A DNA stretch of 64,000 nucleotides. Source: Apostichopus japonicus. Its lineage: Eukaryota > Echinodermata > Holothuroidea > Aspidochirotida > Stichopodidae. The notes beneath the pieces were generated by a model. It had not been told where the DNA came from. It was given only the letters and a program-made list of their open reading frames with translations, and did not search any database. Positions 23,073-34,589 of the stretch are shown piece by piece. A program made the translations under genes and the position numbers. Position 1 is the stretch's first letter; every line of letters begins with the position of its first letter. The stretch is from contig NC_092575.1 of assembly GCF_037975245.1 (NCBI RefSeq), positions 5,077,501 through 5,141,500 on the forward strand. Reading direction: 5' to 3'.

Positions 23073-24919
23073 GATTGCATATAACTTCCTACTCATATAT
23101 AGGGTCAGTTGTAGTAAAGTAATATCAACTTCGTAATTGTCAGTTGTTTAATTTCCACTCGATTTGGCCGCCAATTTGGCAGATTGCGCCCATTAAAATT
23201 GGCAACCATTGTCTAGAGGCATATTGCTGAATTGCTAGTTCCACTTGCACGCAGTGAGAAATGTTTATTCTCTTCCTCGTAGAGTTAGATGGTTGCCACC
23301 ACCGAGCAATCTCTTTCAAGTTATGTATAGGCTATCGTTCATTGTTTTGACGGATAATAAATCAATGTTTATAAAAGGGTGAAATCATTTTTATCGAAAG
23401 GTAAAACTTGCATCTAACCGACAAATATCAGGGACAAAAAGATAAAGCTGTTCGTCAAGAACAGGAACATTTCCTTCAGATAACAGTTACGTTGCCACCT
23501 GAATATTCAAATATATATACTTATCATAAAAAATAACCACAAAGGTAAAACTTAAAAGGTAAAATGATTCTTTGTGCTTCAGACGAAGCATTTTGGATAC
23601 TATGACCATAATTTTTTAGTACATTCATATTTAATTAATTTATCATGTTATTATATATTAAATGAATATATTATATTAAAAATAAGGTAAGAAGTTTTTA
23701 CAGTTACTGAACATGAGATCGTTGCAGCCAAAAACAGAAGGGGAAAAAGGAACATTTCGTTCATATTTTTTTCTGATTATGTTAAACACTGTGAGGATCA
23801 GTCGACATGATCAACATTGTCATGCACAGAATGTTCAATACTATGAAAGTGTTGGAGACGCAGGGGTGGGGGTGGGGGTGGTGGGGGCGGGGGTCACTTT
23901 TCTAAAGGGTTTACTGAGCACAGGGGCCACTTGCTATAACACGGGTGGTACGCGGAAATATCCAGGGAAGGGGCAATAGTTGAATCCCTGAGTTTCACAC
24001 AGAAGGTGAAATCCAAATACGAATTAATATGCAAACTAAGCATATCATTTGTGTTTTCCTGCTAAGAAGAGCTTATTATGAAGTACTTTGTAAGAAAAGC
24101 AGCCCAAGATAGAGCCTTGGCATCAGAGGTGGTGGACAAGTTCATCGGAATGGGGGGGGGGGCTCGATTTCAAAGTTACCACCAAACGCCCTGACGAAAT
24201 TGCAGTATTTCAAATGTCCCGGCCCTGGCAATAACACCCTTCTAGGGAGTATATAGGGAAGAGTGGGTGCAGGAGCGAATATTTAAAGGTGTCTCCCAAC
24301 ACTTGCCCACATCACTCTTACAACCCCTGAGTACGTAAATGCTTATAATACCTGATATATGATGGACGCAAACGACTCACTTGAAGATAATTATATTAGT
24401 TAAAATTCCGCCGTTTTTATATTGTAATGACCACGTTGCCTTTTTGACCTGATTAAATTTTGCAATCTATTCCTTTTGCCAGTTAAACTGTCATTCCCAT
24501 TTTAAAACATTCATAAATATAGTTGTGACAATATACAGTGCTTATTCAGTTCAGTAGAATCAAACCCAAATAAAATTATTGTATATCGATACTGCGCGAA
24601 ACATACACGCACGTCACTGTAACATGATATTAACCTAAAGAAAGACTTTTCAACCACGAAACATACACAAAATAGTACTATTGATCAGTTTTGCGATTTA
24701 TAACTTACGAAAAGTATGTACAATTACGTCACACTACCAATATGCACTCTTCACTGTTTGGGAAAGAAAACAATATCACCAATCAGGATGTTTGCAACAA
24801 AAACAATTTCCTTTCTCTTTGCGGGAAGTAAAGAAGATGGCGATAGTTAAGTATTAGTTTTGTAAATATATCAAATATGATAATGGCACTTATAAGCTTC
24901 CGTAGGAACATTTTCAGGA
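23073..24919. other. Intergenic; G-rich tract, no gene recognised
   Basis: A run of GGGGTGGGGGTGGGGGTGG followed by more G blocks occurs near 23,865-23,895 and could form a G-quadruplex. A poly-G run lies near 24,152. The short open frame covering the G-rich tract is compositional. Confidence 0.5.
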
Positions 24920-25258
24920 GGATAGCGCCTCATTGGGCCACGTATTCAGTGGACATGGGTTGCACACATGCCGGTCGCAGAGAGTGTCTCGCCCTCTGGC
25001 CAAAGGCAAGGATTCACGCACGCCACCTAGAACGCATTCTGGTCGACCTCTAAACGACCAATCCTCCTCGCATCCTCCCGGGCTCGTTTACGACAACAAG
25101 GGAGACATGGCGCGGGATCCTATAGGCCACAAAAAGCACCATACCCACAGCCGGAGGTATTATAGCATCCGGCCTGTCTCGAACCCTAGCCACGTTTTAC
25201 TCGATTAGCAGTGCAAGGTCTTTCGCTTACACCGTCGCGCTAACCAACACACCAGCAA
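24920..25258 (-). mobile_element. tRNA-derived SINE (about 340 bp)
   Basis: The minus strand starts with GTGTTGGTTAGCGCGACGG (A-box-like) and has GGGTTCGAGACAGGCC (B-box-like) about 65 bases on, then a GC-rich body. Its base composition stands out sharply from the AT-rich surroundings. The plus-strand open frame at 24,933-25,208 is an accident of this GC-rich body. Confidence 0.65.
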
Positions 25259-25261
25259 GAA

Positions 25262-25410
25262 AACTAACTTCAGAACTAATACTTAAATACGAGGCTTAAA
25301 AAGGAGGGAAAAGTCAAAATAGAATTTTGTTACATTCGTCTACGGTTGCTGGGTTTCGAACTCACTCGAGATATCAGCTTCTTAGCCATCTGCTCAACCC
25401 GCTGTCCTAT
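25262..25410 (-). mobile_element. tRNA-derived SINE head (second, adjacent)
   Basis: The minus strand carries TAGGACAGCGGGTTGAGC (A-box-like) and GAGTTCGAAACCCAGC (B-box-like) with tRNA-like spacing. It lies directly beside the previous SINE, in the same orientation. Confidence 0.45.
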
Positions 25411-27360
25411 CGGACGACACTGAAACATTATCCAATTTATATTGAGCTTGGACAGATGGGGTAAACAATCTCACTCGTTGCATTGAAAGCAGAATCAATG
25501 CGTCTCTTTTAAGTTCGTTGTAAGTGTTCAGATCGGACGAACAATACGCTTACCCTAGGATATCATTGTGGATTACTTCAAGTCACGAAGAATTTTTAAT
25601 TGCAACAAGAGATGCTCTATTTATAAAGGAGTACATTTCAAGTGAAATAGTTTTCTCTTTCACAAATTATTTGTTTCCGAATAAATCATGTGTTATCATA
25701 ATGTAAGAACAAAAGTCATTCCTTCTTAGGTCTGTGTACGATTGGACGTTACAGCTCGACATTTGACGAAATTGAACGACAGAATATCAACTTTCTCAAA
25801 CCAAAAGTCTAAACAGCACACAATGTAGATCGCCCCTCCACCTTCAACCACTATCGGGGTGGATGGAAGATGATGGGAGTGTTAAGTTAAGGAGTTAAAG
25901 AGAAGTTAAAACATATGTAAGTTCCTCACCATCATTTTCCCGTGAGGGTGAATTTACTACGTACATTAACTCTCTCATGATGTTGACTGGTATGAGTTGT
26001 ACATCTCGCCACCTAAATTTATCTATTGAAATTACTCATGTCTGATATATAAGTGCATGTTCGTCAACACACTTAAATATAATGGAAGCGGCTTACTTTA
26101 TAAACTGAAATGCAGTTACGTACACGTATCGTTCTTTGACGAATTACTTATTCGGGATGGTATTCTTTATACCTTAACGTAACACCCATACTGAAACTGA
26201 TTCTTATAACGGTTTCCCAAATTAGTTACCAATGCTCGCTTAGCATAATATAGCTCCACAATACTCAAATTCCAGTTTAAATAGTGTTCATTCCAGTTGT
26301 TATCAACTTTAACCAACAATAGCGGTCACTCAGACTCTCTCTTTTTTTTCTTTTTTTTTAGGGGGGGGGGGGGTCACCCGGTTATTTTATACAAAGTTAT
26401 TTGCTGAACCAGCAGAAATCTAGTTTCATCAATGGCACTGATCGAGTCCATGCTCAGCAAATCTTATGTTGCACAATACTCGTTTACTTGATAAATGTTA
26501 CACTATCGTCATGTGCTACAAATCTGATATTTGTCCTGACTCTTTACACAATACCATTGTGTCCAAAAACTTACTGTGTCATGTCTTCAGGTTCGATTTA
26601 AATATATTAAGAAAACTAAAGACAGAAAAGCAAAAAACAAACAGGAAAGAGTACATCAATTCAAGAGAAGGACACAGTTTTGAATTCAATGATTGATTGA
26701 TTGTGATTTTTTTCTTGGGCTCCCTGGAAATTTTTTCACCACCCCTTAACGTAAATATGCAGACGCGTAAAGGACTGATGGATTCGTCAAGTTTCGCTTT
26801 ATTTTTTAATTTTTTTAATTTATTCAGTACATGTACTAGCTGGAAAAAAGGGCAACGCAGTATCAGGAAGCCATACAGTACACTTATATGGTATAAGAGG
26901 AAAAGTTAATTACTGATACAAAACATAGTCAAAACATATGAAGTTGCGAAAGAATTGTCTAGCTCTCGGGTTCCCGTGTAAAGCTTCCTTCAGCTCCGCT
27001 AGTTTAGCTTGCCCCACGGTAAGGGGGAGAGGGAGTACAATTTTGTAAAAGCAACTTTAAAAACATCCCTTTTCGTACATGAGTATTATTCTAAATTTCC
27101 AAATTTTGATAGAGGCGTTTTGTTGTTTATGAAGTTCTACTTTTGTAAGTATAGTGCCCTGTCGTATAGAATGCAAACGGTGTTTTGCTTTGTACCGCTG
27201 ACATATACTAAAATACTGGAACTTTGTAAATGCACAATTGTGCATTCATCCTGTTTGACCTATTGAGGTGACCCATGAAATGACCTATGATAATTAGTAT
27301 CACTTTATATCCTTTCTCGAACTTTGCAGCTATAGGATATCATCCCACCAGTTTCGTTTG
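25411..27360. other. Intergenic, no gene recognised
   Basis: Several short open frames occur without splice context or family resemblance. A T run followed by a poly-G run lies at about 26,340-26,372. Confidence 0.45.
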
Positions 27361-27368
27361 CGCTGACA

Positions 27369-27446
27369 AGATTGTGCACAAACTTTCAACAATTCTTTAA
27401 ATCTCTTCATAGATTTAAAGAATTGTTGAAAGTTTGTGCACAATCT
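27369..27446. repeat. Perfect 36-bp inverted repeat with 6-base loop
   Basis: The arms 27,369-27,404 and 27,411-27,446 are exact reverse complements around CTTCAT. The word TCTCTTCATAG occurs both at the loop and directly after the right arm. As RNA this would form a fully paired 36-bp hairpin. Confidence 0.9.
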
Positions 27447-27537
27447 CTTCATAGTTCTCTTATACATGAGCAGTAGCAACCATTCAGTTCACATTCCAAC
27501 ACAGTGCAAATTTGTGCAACAAACTAGACCACTGGCC

Positions 27538-27590
27538 ATGGGTTCTGTAGAACCATCATTTCAAGAACTTCTGAATATAGAGAAAATACG
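27538..27590 (+). CDS. Possible first coding exon of an unidentified gene
   Basis: ATG in a good initiation context (GGCCATGGG) opens 17 codons (MGSVEPSFQELLNIEKI plus two bases) ending at a strong donor, ACG|GTGAGT. No matching downstream exon was found in the next 1.7 kb, so this is only a candidate. It could equally be chance. Confidence 0.25.
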
Positions 27591-27599
27591 GTGAGTTTC

Positions 27600-29314
27600 G
27601 TGAGCTAGAGACACTGATTACGTCAACTAACAATAATTAGTCGTATAATTATTTAATTAACTACTGTACATATAATTGAAGATTACACTCTACAATTATT
27701 TATCGTACTTTTTTTGTCAATATAGTGAGATATAATGTTGGAAGGATATAAAGAAATTATACAATCAACTATACACAGTCAACTATATAAAGTAACCGGC
27801 TGCCTTTGGAAACCACACTAACCCCTTACAATAATTCTACCACAGTACTTGAGCAAAGTTTTTTTTTCGTATTTAACATAGTTATACTAAACAGTTGCTA
27901 TTATTAGGAGCAAGTCTATACCGTTAAATAAAATAACAAAGCTATACCTCGATTTCTTTCTTTGTTTTATTAAAGAAAAAAATTCTGCTATTGAAACGCA
28001 GCTAGTCTAGGTTAAAATGTTCTCTGATTTGCAAAGGAACAGAAAAATAAGCGTCTTAAAATTTAATATTAATATAATATCAGTTGTAATAAACTACTTA
28101 TCACCACTGTGTCAATACTAATAACAACTGTCTACTGGTTTCAACACTATTATAAAGCAAATACTGCGACAAGAACTTTAAAAGAATAATATGTATATAA
28201 GATAATTAGTTTGCGTCCTTTACATATACGTATACCCTTTTGTGGGTCTGGATAAATGCACACAAATATATTTTCTTAAGTTAGAGTTACGTGAGAAATT
28301 TCGTACAATTTTTTTTTACGATACAATTTTTTGCAACATTTATTTACAAATATTGGTGTAGGACTACCTTCTAGCGTGTGTTATCCACAGATTACCAATA
28401 AGGAGCATCATTTATATCCTCTCAATTTTTAAGTCAACAAATATTTCACTCGAAAAAGAGCCTGGGCAAGAACACCAAACGCCTTAACTGAGTCTTAACC
28501 CCGGTCCTATACCATCGAGACAGTCACCGTGTGCTCATGACGATGTTACTTAAAATGTGTACCACGAGACCCTCGGAAACATACCGGATATAAACATGAT
28601 CTTACCTAAAGGCCGAGTTAACTTGTGCATTAAAAAAACCCACCAAAGATAGAGTCTGGATACAAAAACACACACAACTTGATTCAATATCAACCCTATT
28701 CCCCTCGAATCGAGAATGTAACCGTATGATCATGTCATGTAAACATTGTAAAGAAAGTCACCCAAGGTAGAGCATGGGCACGAAAAACAAACGACCAAAC
28801 AGCAACTATATGTAATGAAAATTGCATTCAGCTGTTCTCCTAGTACAAACCAGGCAAAAACGTGAATGATAATGTCCTTTTACGTCCTATTATAATACAG
28901 AGTGCGTAGTGAACATTAATCACGCTGATACAGATGTCATTATTTCTAATAATTTTTTCCTCTTGCAATATGACACCAATGTGATTGAGCGAGGTAGAAA
29001 AATTATACAATGTAAAGGGTTTTACCGTGTTATGCGCATGATCCACTAAAAAACAATACATCAGATTACCATACATAGTCGTCATAAGTTATCAATGATT
29101 ATTCGTTAATTTAGACGTCACGCATGCACCCATTTGCAGGATTAGGTACTGGTGCTGAGAATTACAAAAAGTTAACGAAATGTACATAATAGAATATGTA
29201 ATGGTTAGTTGGCTGGATATAACTATCTGCCGAATGATAAGAAACATGTAAAATTAAGATGTACTGACAAACCAAATTGTTTATGCATAAGTGTCTCTTA
29301 CATCCTCATTAGAT
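27600..29314. other. Intergenic; diverged tandem repeat near 28,440-28,790
   Basis: Two or three diverged copies of a unit of about 170-240 bases share words such as ATCGAGA...TCATG and CCAAGGTAGAGCATGGGCA / CCAAAGATAGAGTCTGGATA. A similar word lies near 24,100. No gene is seen. Confidence 0.35.
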
Positions 29315-32300
29315 TTATATTTGAAAATAGTATCTGATAGGTGACATCCACTGCCTCCAGCGTCCCTCAGACGAATTGTAGTACTGATTAATTCTTGCTT
29401 TATTTGTTTCCCAAATCTCTTGCCTTGCGGGTCCTTTACATTTCATATCATACATTCTTTTAAAATACTCTATCGTGATATAATTACCCTTATACCGGAA
29501 CTGCATGTTAATGGTGTCCTGGCACTTTTTGCGTGAACTTTCGAAGTTTTTCTGCTTGAAATTTTGTTCTACGTTTATGATGAATGTTAGCGACTCTTTG
29601 GGTAAGTCGAAATTTGTTCCAAGAGTTTTGAAAAGTCCTTTATGAGCTGTGTCTATTTCATTTCTAAGTTCTTCTTCCTCGAGGATACCACGGTTTCTCA
29701 AATTAGTAAGTTTATTTTCATAAGCAGACATTAGTTTTTTCAGCAAACTGAGATTGATACTTTCTTCTAAATCTCTAGTAAGATTACTTCTAGTTGCTTT
29801 TCCCAATGTGGGGTATTTTTTTAGAATATCATGAACTTTAGTCATTAAGAGTTGGACCAATTGCTCTATTTTCTCTGGTTTCGGATGATTCAATAGATCT
29901 ACAAACTGAAATGTTTGGATTTCTTCACCGAGTATTTTTCTGTACTTTGCTTTTGCAAGCAATACAAACGTTCTATCAACCTCTTCAACGATTTTCTTTT
30001 CTAATGTTTTTCTTTCTTTTGCTTTTGCTGGTCCTATTGCAACTTTGTCATATTTACGTAGGTACTCATCTTTTAAAAGACGTAAGTTACCGATTACAGA
30101 TGTTTCAGATGCTAGAAAATTCTTACAAAAACCTTTTAGCTCTTCCAATACTTGTAGAAGGAGACTCTTGCATTTAATAGTGGAGAGGTTGTGGTTTTGT
30201 GTTCTTTGCATCTCTGTATCAATTTCTTTTTCTAATTTGTCTCTTTCATCTGCTTTTGCTGTTCCTATTGCAACTTCGTCATATTTACGTAGGAAGGTTA
30301 CTTTTAAATGAAGTAAGTTATTGATTTCAGATGTGTCTGATGCTAGAAAATTCTTACAACTACATTTGAACTCTTCCAGTACTTGTAGAAGGAGACTGTT
30401 GCATTTAGTAGTGGATAGGATGTAATTTTTGGTTTCTATGCAACGTGTAATATCTTCCATTGCCTTTTTTAGCATTTCGACTGTTAATGCAAAGTTTGTC
30501 TGTTCAACCTCTTCAAAGGTGTTTTCTATCCTTCCCCATGCTTCTTGTCTTTTCCTGACAATCTGTTGTTTAAGGTGTTCTCCCTCACATGGACCATCTT
30601 TTATCAAAGCTTCTATTGAACTTCTATAAGTTGCTACTTCCAACGTGAGAGTTATCTTTTGGTTTAACGCTTTCAGATAAAATTCACGTTCTTTACGTAA
30701 ATCATTCCTAAGATTATTTGAAATCTCGTCTTCTAATCCGGGGTATCTATTTAAGATATCTTGAGATTCTTCCTCCAAGTGTTCGGTCAATTCATGCAGG
30801 TTAACCTCTCCCGAAGTATTGACTTGGTCTTCAAACGTAAATGCCTCGGTTTGCACGCGGAGTATTTTTAGGTAGTTTATTTTTGCAAACAGTACATAGG
30901 TTCTTTGAATCTCTTTATCTATTTCTTTTTGTAATGCTTCTTTCACAGTTGCTTTGGCTGGCCCGATTGCCCCGTCTTCATACTCAAGAAGGCATTCTCT
31001 TTTGATATTACATAAGGCTTCAACTGTGGATTCTTCGTTGTCTAGAAAAACCTTACATCGACTTGTCAAAGTGTTCGATACTTTACGCAGTTGGGCGGAA
31101 CATGTTTCATACGAAATATTTAAGTTCTTACCACCCACGTAAGATATAGTGTCTTTCAATTCAATTGTTAACATTTCCTCTGTTTCTGTATTGTTTGCCT
31201 CGGCACCTTTATTTTGTAAGGTTTTAATCTTCTCTCTAGCAGTTTCCTTTTGCCTCTCAATATCATATTCAAGGTCTTCCTGTTCACGTGGATTTCCTTG
31301 AACCAAGTTTTCTATGCCGGTTCTGCAATCTGCAAATATGCGTTTAACTTTAGTATCGGAAATGGTAGTGTGAGCAATTCGTATCTCCAGATCGATATTA
31401 CCCTGAAGAATGTTCATATAATGATCCTTCAGTACACCTATTGCACTTTTTTCAAATTCTTTTGTGCAATCATCTCTTATTTTAGCAAACTTGGCAGTAT
31501 CCGCTTCACCACCAACTAACTCCTCACATTTCTTTCGACTTTCTAATAAAATATGTTTGTAAATGCTATCTAATTGCCTCATTGACTCTTTGTAATTTTC
31601 TTCTACGACTTGTATTGTGTCGAAATATAAGATGATCGACAAAATATCTTTGCTGGAACTAACAAACGGTAGAGATATTTGTTTTTGTGCTTCGATAAAC
31701 TCTTTTCCCGTATTCTTATTAGTTTCACTGACTGCGCTTTGTAGCTCAGTTTCACTAATTGGATACTTCTGTTTAATTGTTTCAAGCTGGTAAAAATGAT
31801 GTTGTAGGACTGTCTTCAAAATCATTTCATTTAACGCTTCCTTAACGATAATCAAGTGAATTTCAAGATATTCCTTCAAGCTTGGCTGAAAACGTTCCTT
31901 TTCTGGACCACATGCTTTCTGTTTGTAACCATTAAGTATTTTATATTTAAATTCCTCCACCTTTTTTAAGTGATAGCTACATTGACTATAATCCGTTTCG
32001 CGAAGTATTTCAGGAATGTGTGTTTGCAATATGCCGTCATGGAATTCCCTTGATAGGTTTGTGACCAGATTTTCGCATAGATTGATAGACCTACTTTTAT
32101 TTTCATTTGCTATCAATGTTGTAAAGTTTTTGATCACGTCTTCCAAGTTTAACTGATATGGTTCTAATTTAGATTCTTCAATGCCTTCGCACTTCACCTT
32201 AAATGCAGAGGTCATATCCCTGCGCTTTAAAGCTTGCATTTTGTCCAGTTTTTCAGCTTCACATGGATCAGATTTTGCAGTTTGATTCAAAGTTTTCGTG

Positions 32301-34288
32301 TACTCACAATACACAATTTTCAATGCGCTTTGCATTATCAAAAGCTGTATGCTTTCTTTTTGCATATCTATTGTCTTACTACAGGAACCCATTAAGTCTC
32401 CCTTTGCTGGTCCTTTAGCTTTTATGTCGTACTGGGCCAGTATTTCATCTTTTATTTTTGGAAAATCACTATAGTTATGTAAATCAACGTTTTCCACGAA
32501 CGGTAGCAATATTGTTTTTATTAATTTGTTTATCAAACATTGACATGATTTTTCCGATTTATCGTAGCATTCTGATGAATATGTTTTATATATGCTTTCT
32601 ACTTTTTGGCCAAGACTATGCCCAGATTTCATACAAGGTGTGCAATCCATATCATTACATGATGTTTTTCTAAACTTATTGAAGCAACCATCGATACAAG
32701 TTTCCTTCAGAGCATTAAGCTCGCTTAAGGTTAGGGGTTCCCCTTCCAAAGCCTCTTTTAAAGACTTCTCAAATAATTCACACGATTGCTGCTCGGCATA
32801 AATCAGTGATTCCGTTCTCATGATGTCTATTTTCTGATCACGCTGCAACTGTGTTTCGCTTTTTACTTGTTCTGCTTTCGGACCCTTAGCCGTTTCATTG
32901 TAACAATCATTAACTTTCCCTTCAGCAGTTTTCAGTTCCATACAACTAGGTTTTGTCGGAAGGTTATTAAAATATTTATTCTCCAGATCTGATATTAATT
33001 TGTTATTGAAACTAAATGAAGCTTGCTCATTTTTTTTCAATAATGAATTATTAAATTCGATTTCAATTTTATCGCACAAAATTTGAACATGACTTGAGTA
33101 GATATTGTTATCAAAGCGGGTCGAAAATCTCCCAAAATGAGCCCTTGAAGAAGCTTTCTTAGTCTTATGCAGCGTTAAATATGCTTCCTCTTCCTTAGGA
33201 AGTTTGACTTGTTCCATTTCCTCCTTATATAAATCTAGCGCACTTTTTATGTAATTCTGCATTTGTGTAATTACAATACCATTCCACATACTGGGGACAT
33301 CAAGTTTGTCGAAATCACTGTTTACTGTGTCAACAACATGTGATAAAATATCAATTAACATTTGTCCAGTGAGTTTACTTCCTTTCATATTCTTAATTTT
33401 TACAGAAGACCGAATTGTTTTCACTACCTCTTCAATTCTAGGAAAAAAATCTCCTCGTATTTTGTTTTGATTTTCCTTCGCTAATAAATTTTGTATCGCA
33501 TTTGAGTCTGTGGTTGGGGGAGGTAAATCAGCGGCTCGAATTGTTTTAAATGTAGATGAGATCGATGTTCGAATATTATTCCTCTCTGGCTCGTTTGGCT
33601 TACGATCCAGTACTTTTGTTTTGACAAACTCTGTCCAATCGCACGGATTTCCATTAAGATCTGGCTTAAAGAGAACATCTCGAAATAACCAAAGAAAATC
33701 TGGTCCAAACCGACCCAAACCCTCGCTTGGTGTTTGCTGTTTCTGTTCGTCTTTTTGCCTATCACGAACAATGGAACGACTAAACTCCGCAATAAATCCA
33801 AGTTTGTCTAATTCATCATAACTTGGAGGTCCCTTGCTATTGTATATGACGTACGAACTGAGTAGCACACACAAAGAAAATATTTTATGTTCCCATTTTG
33901 CATCGGTATCACTATCATCAGTGTTTACCCCACCCAACCCTTCTGCATCTAGTATAACCACTCTTGCTTCATCATTTTCTATACGAATCGAGGTTGCTCC
34001 AACACCAATCCATATCCCTGTAGTGTGAGACCCGGCGCCGTGACCTACATCGAAGGTAACATCTTCTTGAAGTAGAGATGCTAAAAATGATTTTCCGGAC
34101 CTTGCTGGACCAGCAATGCACAACACCACAAGCAGTTGATCTTTAAGACTCTTTAGCAACTGCAACCCTTCCGTACACACTGTTAGTGTTTTCCGTGGCT
34201 TCGTCTTGTCAACAGATATCTTTTTTGTGACGGAATCCCAAGTGTAGTTGTTTGGAAGGCACAGGGGAACAGCATTACTAATTGAATC
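29315..34288 (-). CDS. Giant guanylate-binding-protein (GBP) family GTPase, main exon
   Basis: One very long exon, acceptor CTTTCAAG at 34,289-34,296, stop TAA at 29,315-29,317. In the frame from the GTG at 34,180 (1,621 residues) the GBP-type G domain shows P-loop GPARSGKS (24-31), SHTTGIW (51-57), DAEGLG (78-83) and the GBP-type RD in FLWLFRD (162-168). GTP hydrolysis and nucleotide-driven assembly are known for the family; antimicrobial or interferon-like roles are inference. After about residue 310 follows a helical tail of some 1,300 residues, against roughly 280 in vertebrate GBPs. It holds about nine repeats of a Y-x(3)-(A/C)-(K/I)-G-P-A-K signature (near 427, 584, 660, 752, 909, 1067, 1300, 1377, 1577) and a cysteine cluster (495-548). 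There is no C-terminal CaaX box (ends RYYFQI). The open frame runs upstream of 34,180 through an ATG at 34,276 to the acceptor. Confidence 0.88.
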   Translation of the reverse strand, partial: DSISNAVPLCLPNNYTWDSVTKKISVDKTKPRKTLTVCTEGLQLLKSLKDQLLVVLCIAGPARSGKSFLASLLQEDVTFDVGHGAGSHTTGIWIGVGATSIRIENDEARVVILDAEGLGGVNTDDSDTDAKWEHKIFSLCVLLSSYVIYNSKGPPSYDELDKLGFIAEFSRSIVRDRQKDEQKQQTPSEGLGRFGPDFLWLFRDVLFKPDLNGNPCDWTEFVKTKVLDRKPNEPERNNIRTSISSTFKTIRAADLPPPTTDSNAIQNLLAKENQNKIRGDFFPRIEEVVKTIRSSVKIKNMKGSKLTGQMLIDILSHVVDTVNSDFDKLDVPSMWNGIVITQMQNYIKSALDLYKEEMEQVKLPKEEEAYLTLHKTKKASSRAHFGRFSTRFDNNIYSSHVQILCDKIEIEFNNSLLKKNEQASFSFNNKLISDLENKYFNNLPTKPSCMELKTAEGKVNDCYNETAKGPKAEQVKSETQLQRDQKIDIMRTESLIYAEQQSCELFEKSLKEALEGEPLTLSELNALKETCIDGCFNKFRKTSCNDMDCTPCMKSGHSLGQKVESIYKTYSSECYDKSEKSCQCLINKLIKTILLPFVENVDLHNYSDFPKIKDEILAQYDIKAKGPAKGDLMGSCSKTIDMQKESIQLLIMQSALKIVYCEYTKTLNQTAKSDPCEAEKLDKMQALKRRDMTSAFKVKCEGIEESKLEPYQLNLEDVIKNFTTLIANENKSRSINLCENLVTNLSREFHDGILQTHIPEILRETDYSQCSYHLKKVEEFKYKILNGYKQKACGPEKERFQPSLKEYLEIHLIIVKEALNEMILKTVLQHHFYQLETIKQKYPISETELQSAVSETNKNTGKEFIEAQKQISLPFVSSSKDILSIILYFDTIQVVEENYKESMRQLDSIYKHILLESRKKCEELVGGEADTAKFAKIRDDCTKEFEKSAIGVLKDHYMNILQGNIDLEIRIAHTTISDTKVKRIFADCRTGIENLVQGNPREQEDLEYDIERQKETAREKIKTLQNKGAEANNTETEEMLTIELKDTISYVGGKNLNISYETCSAQLRKVSNTLTSRCKVFLDNEESTVEALCNIKRECLLEYEDGAIGPAKATVKEALQKEIDKEIQRTYVLFAKINYLKILRVQTEAFTFEDQVNTSGEVNLHELTEHLEEESQDILNRYPGLEDEISNNLRNDLRKEREFYLKALNQKITLTLEVATYRSSIEALIKDGPCEGEHLKQQIVRKRQEAWGRIENTFEEVEQTNFALTVEMLKKAMEDITRCIETKNYILSTTKCNSLLLQVLEEFKCSCKNFLASDTSEINNLLHLKVTFLRKYDEVAIGTAKADERDKLEKEIDTEMQRTQNHNLSTIKCKSLLLQVLEELKGFCKNFLASETSVIGNLRLLKDEYLRKYDKVAIGPAKAKERKTLEKKIVEEVDRTFVLLAKAKYRKILGEEIQTFQFVDLLNHPKPEKIEQLVQLLMTKVHDILKKYPTLGKATRSNLTRDLEESINLSLLKKLMSAYENKLTNLRNRGILEEEELRNEIDTAHKGLFKTLGTNFDLPKESLTFIINVEQNFKQKNFESSRKKCQDTINMQFRYKGNYITIEYFKRMYDMKCKGPARQEIWETNKARINQYYNSSEGRWRQWMSPIRYYFQI

Positions 34289-34589
34289 TTGAAAGAGAAG
34301 TAAGATGCCCTCAATTAAAGTCTACGTTATTTGCACACAATTTCTGTTCGTTCAAAGCAAGGAAACATTTTCATTTCATTTATTCAGCCAATGTATAAAA
34401 ATATTACATATCGAAAATCAAAACGTTCCTCCTGCTCTGTAATAAATATGAGTACGGAATTTAGACAAATATGTTAAGATATGCAAAACAATGTAAGAAA
34501 TATCAAAGGTGAAAACATATTACTATAAAAAATATGTAGGAAAAGGCTGAAAAGTGTCAAAATGTGCGAAACTAAACATAGGAACAATA

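Noticed and set aside
24933-25208. Plus-strand frame of 91 codons in a GC-rich island
   Set aside because: It covers the body of a minus-strand tRNA-derived SINE; its length is explained by the local high GC content.
34178-34180. GTG at 34,180 as start codon of the GBP-like protein
   Set aside because: The frame is open far upstream to a good splice acceptor and has an ATG at 34,276. A GTG start in the middle of an animal exon is unlikely.
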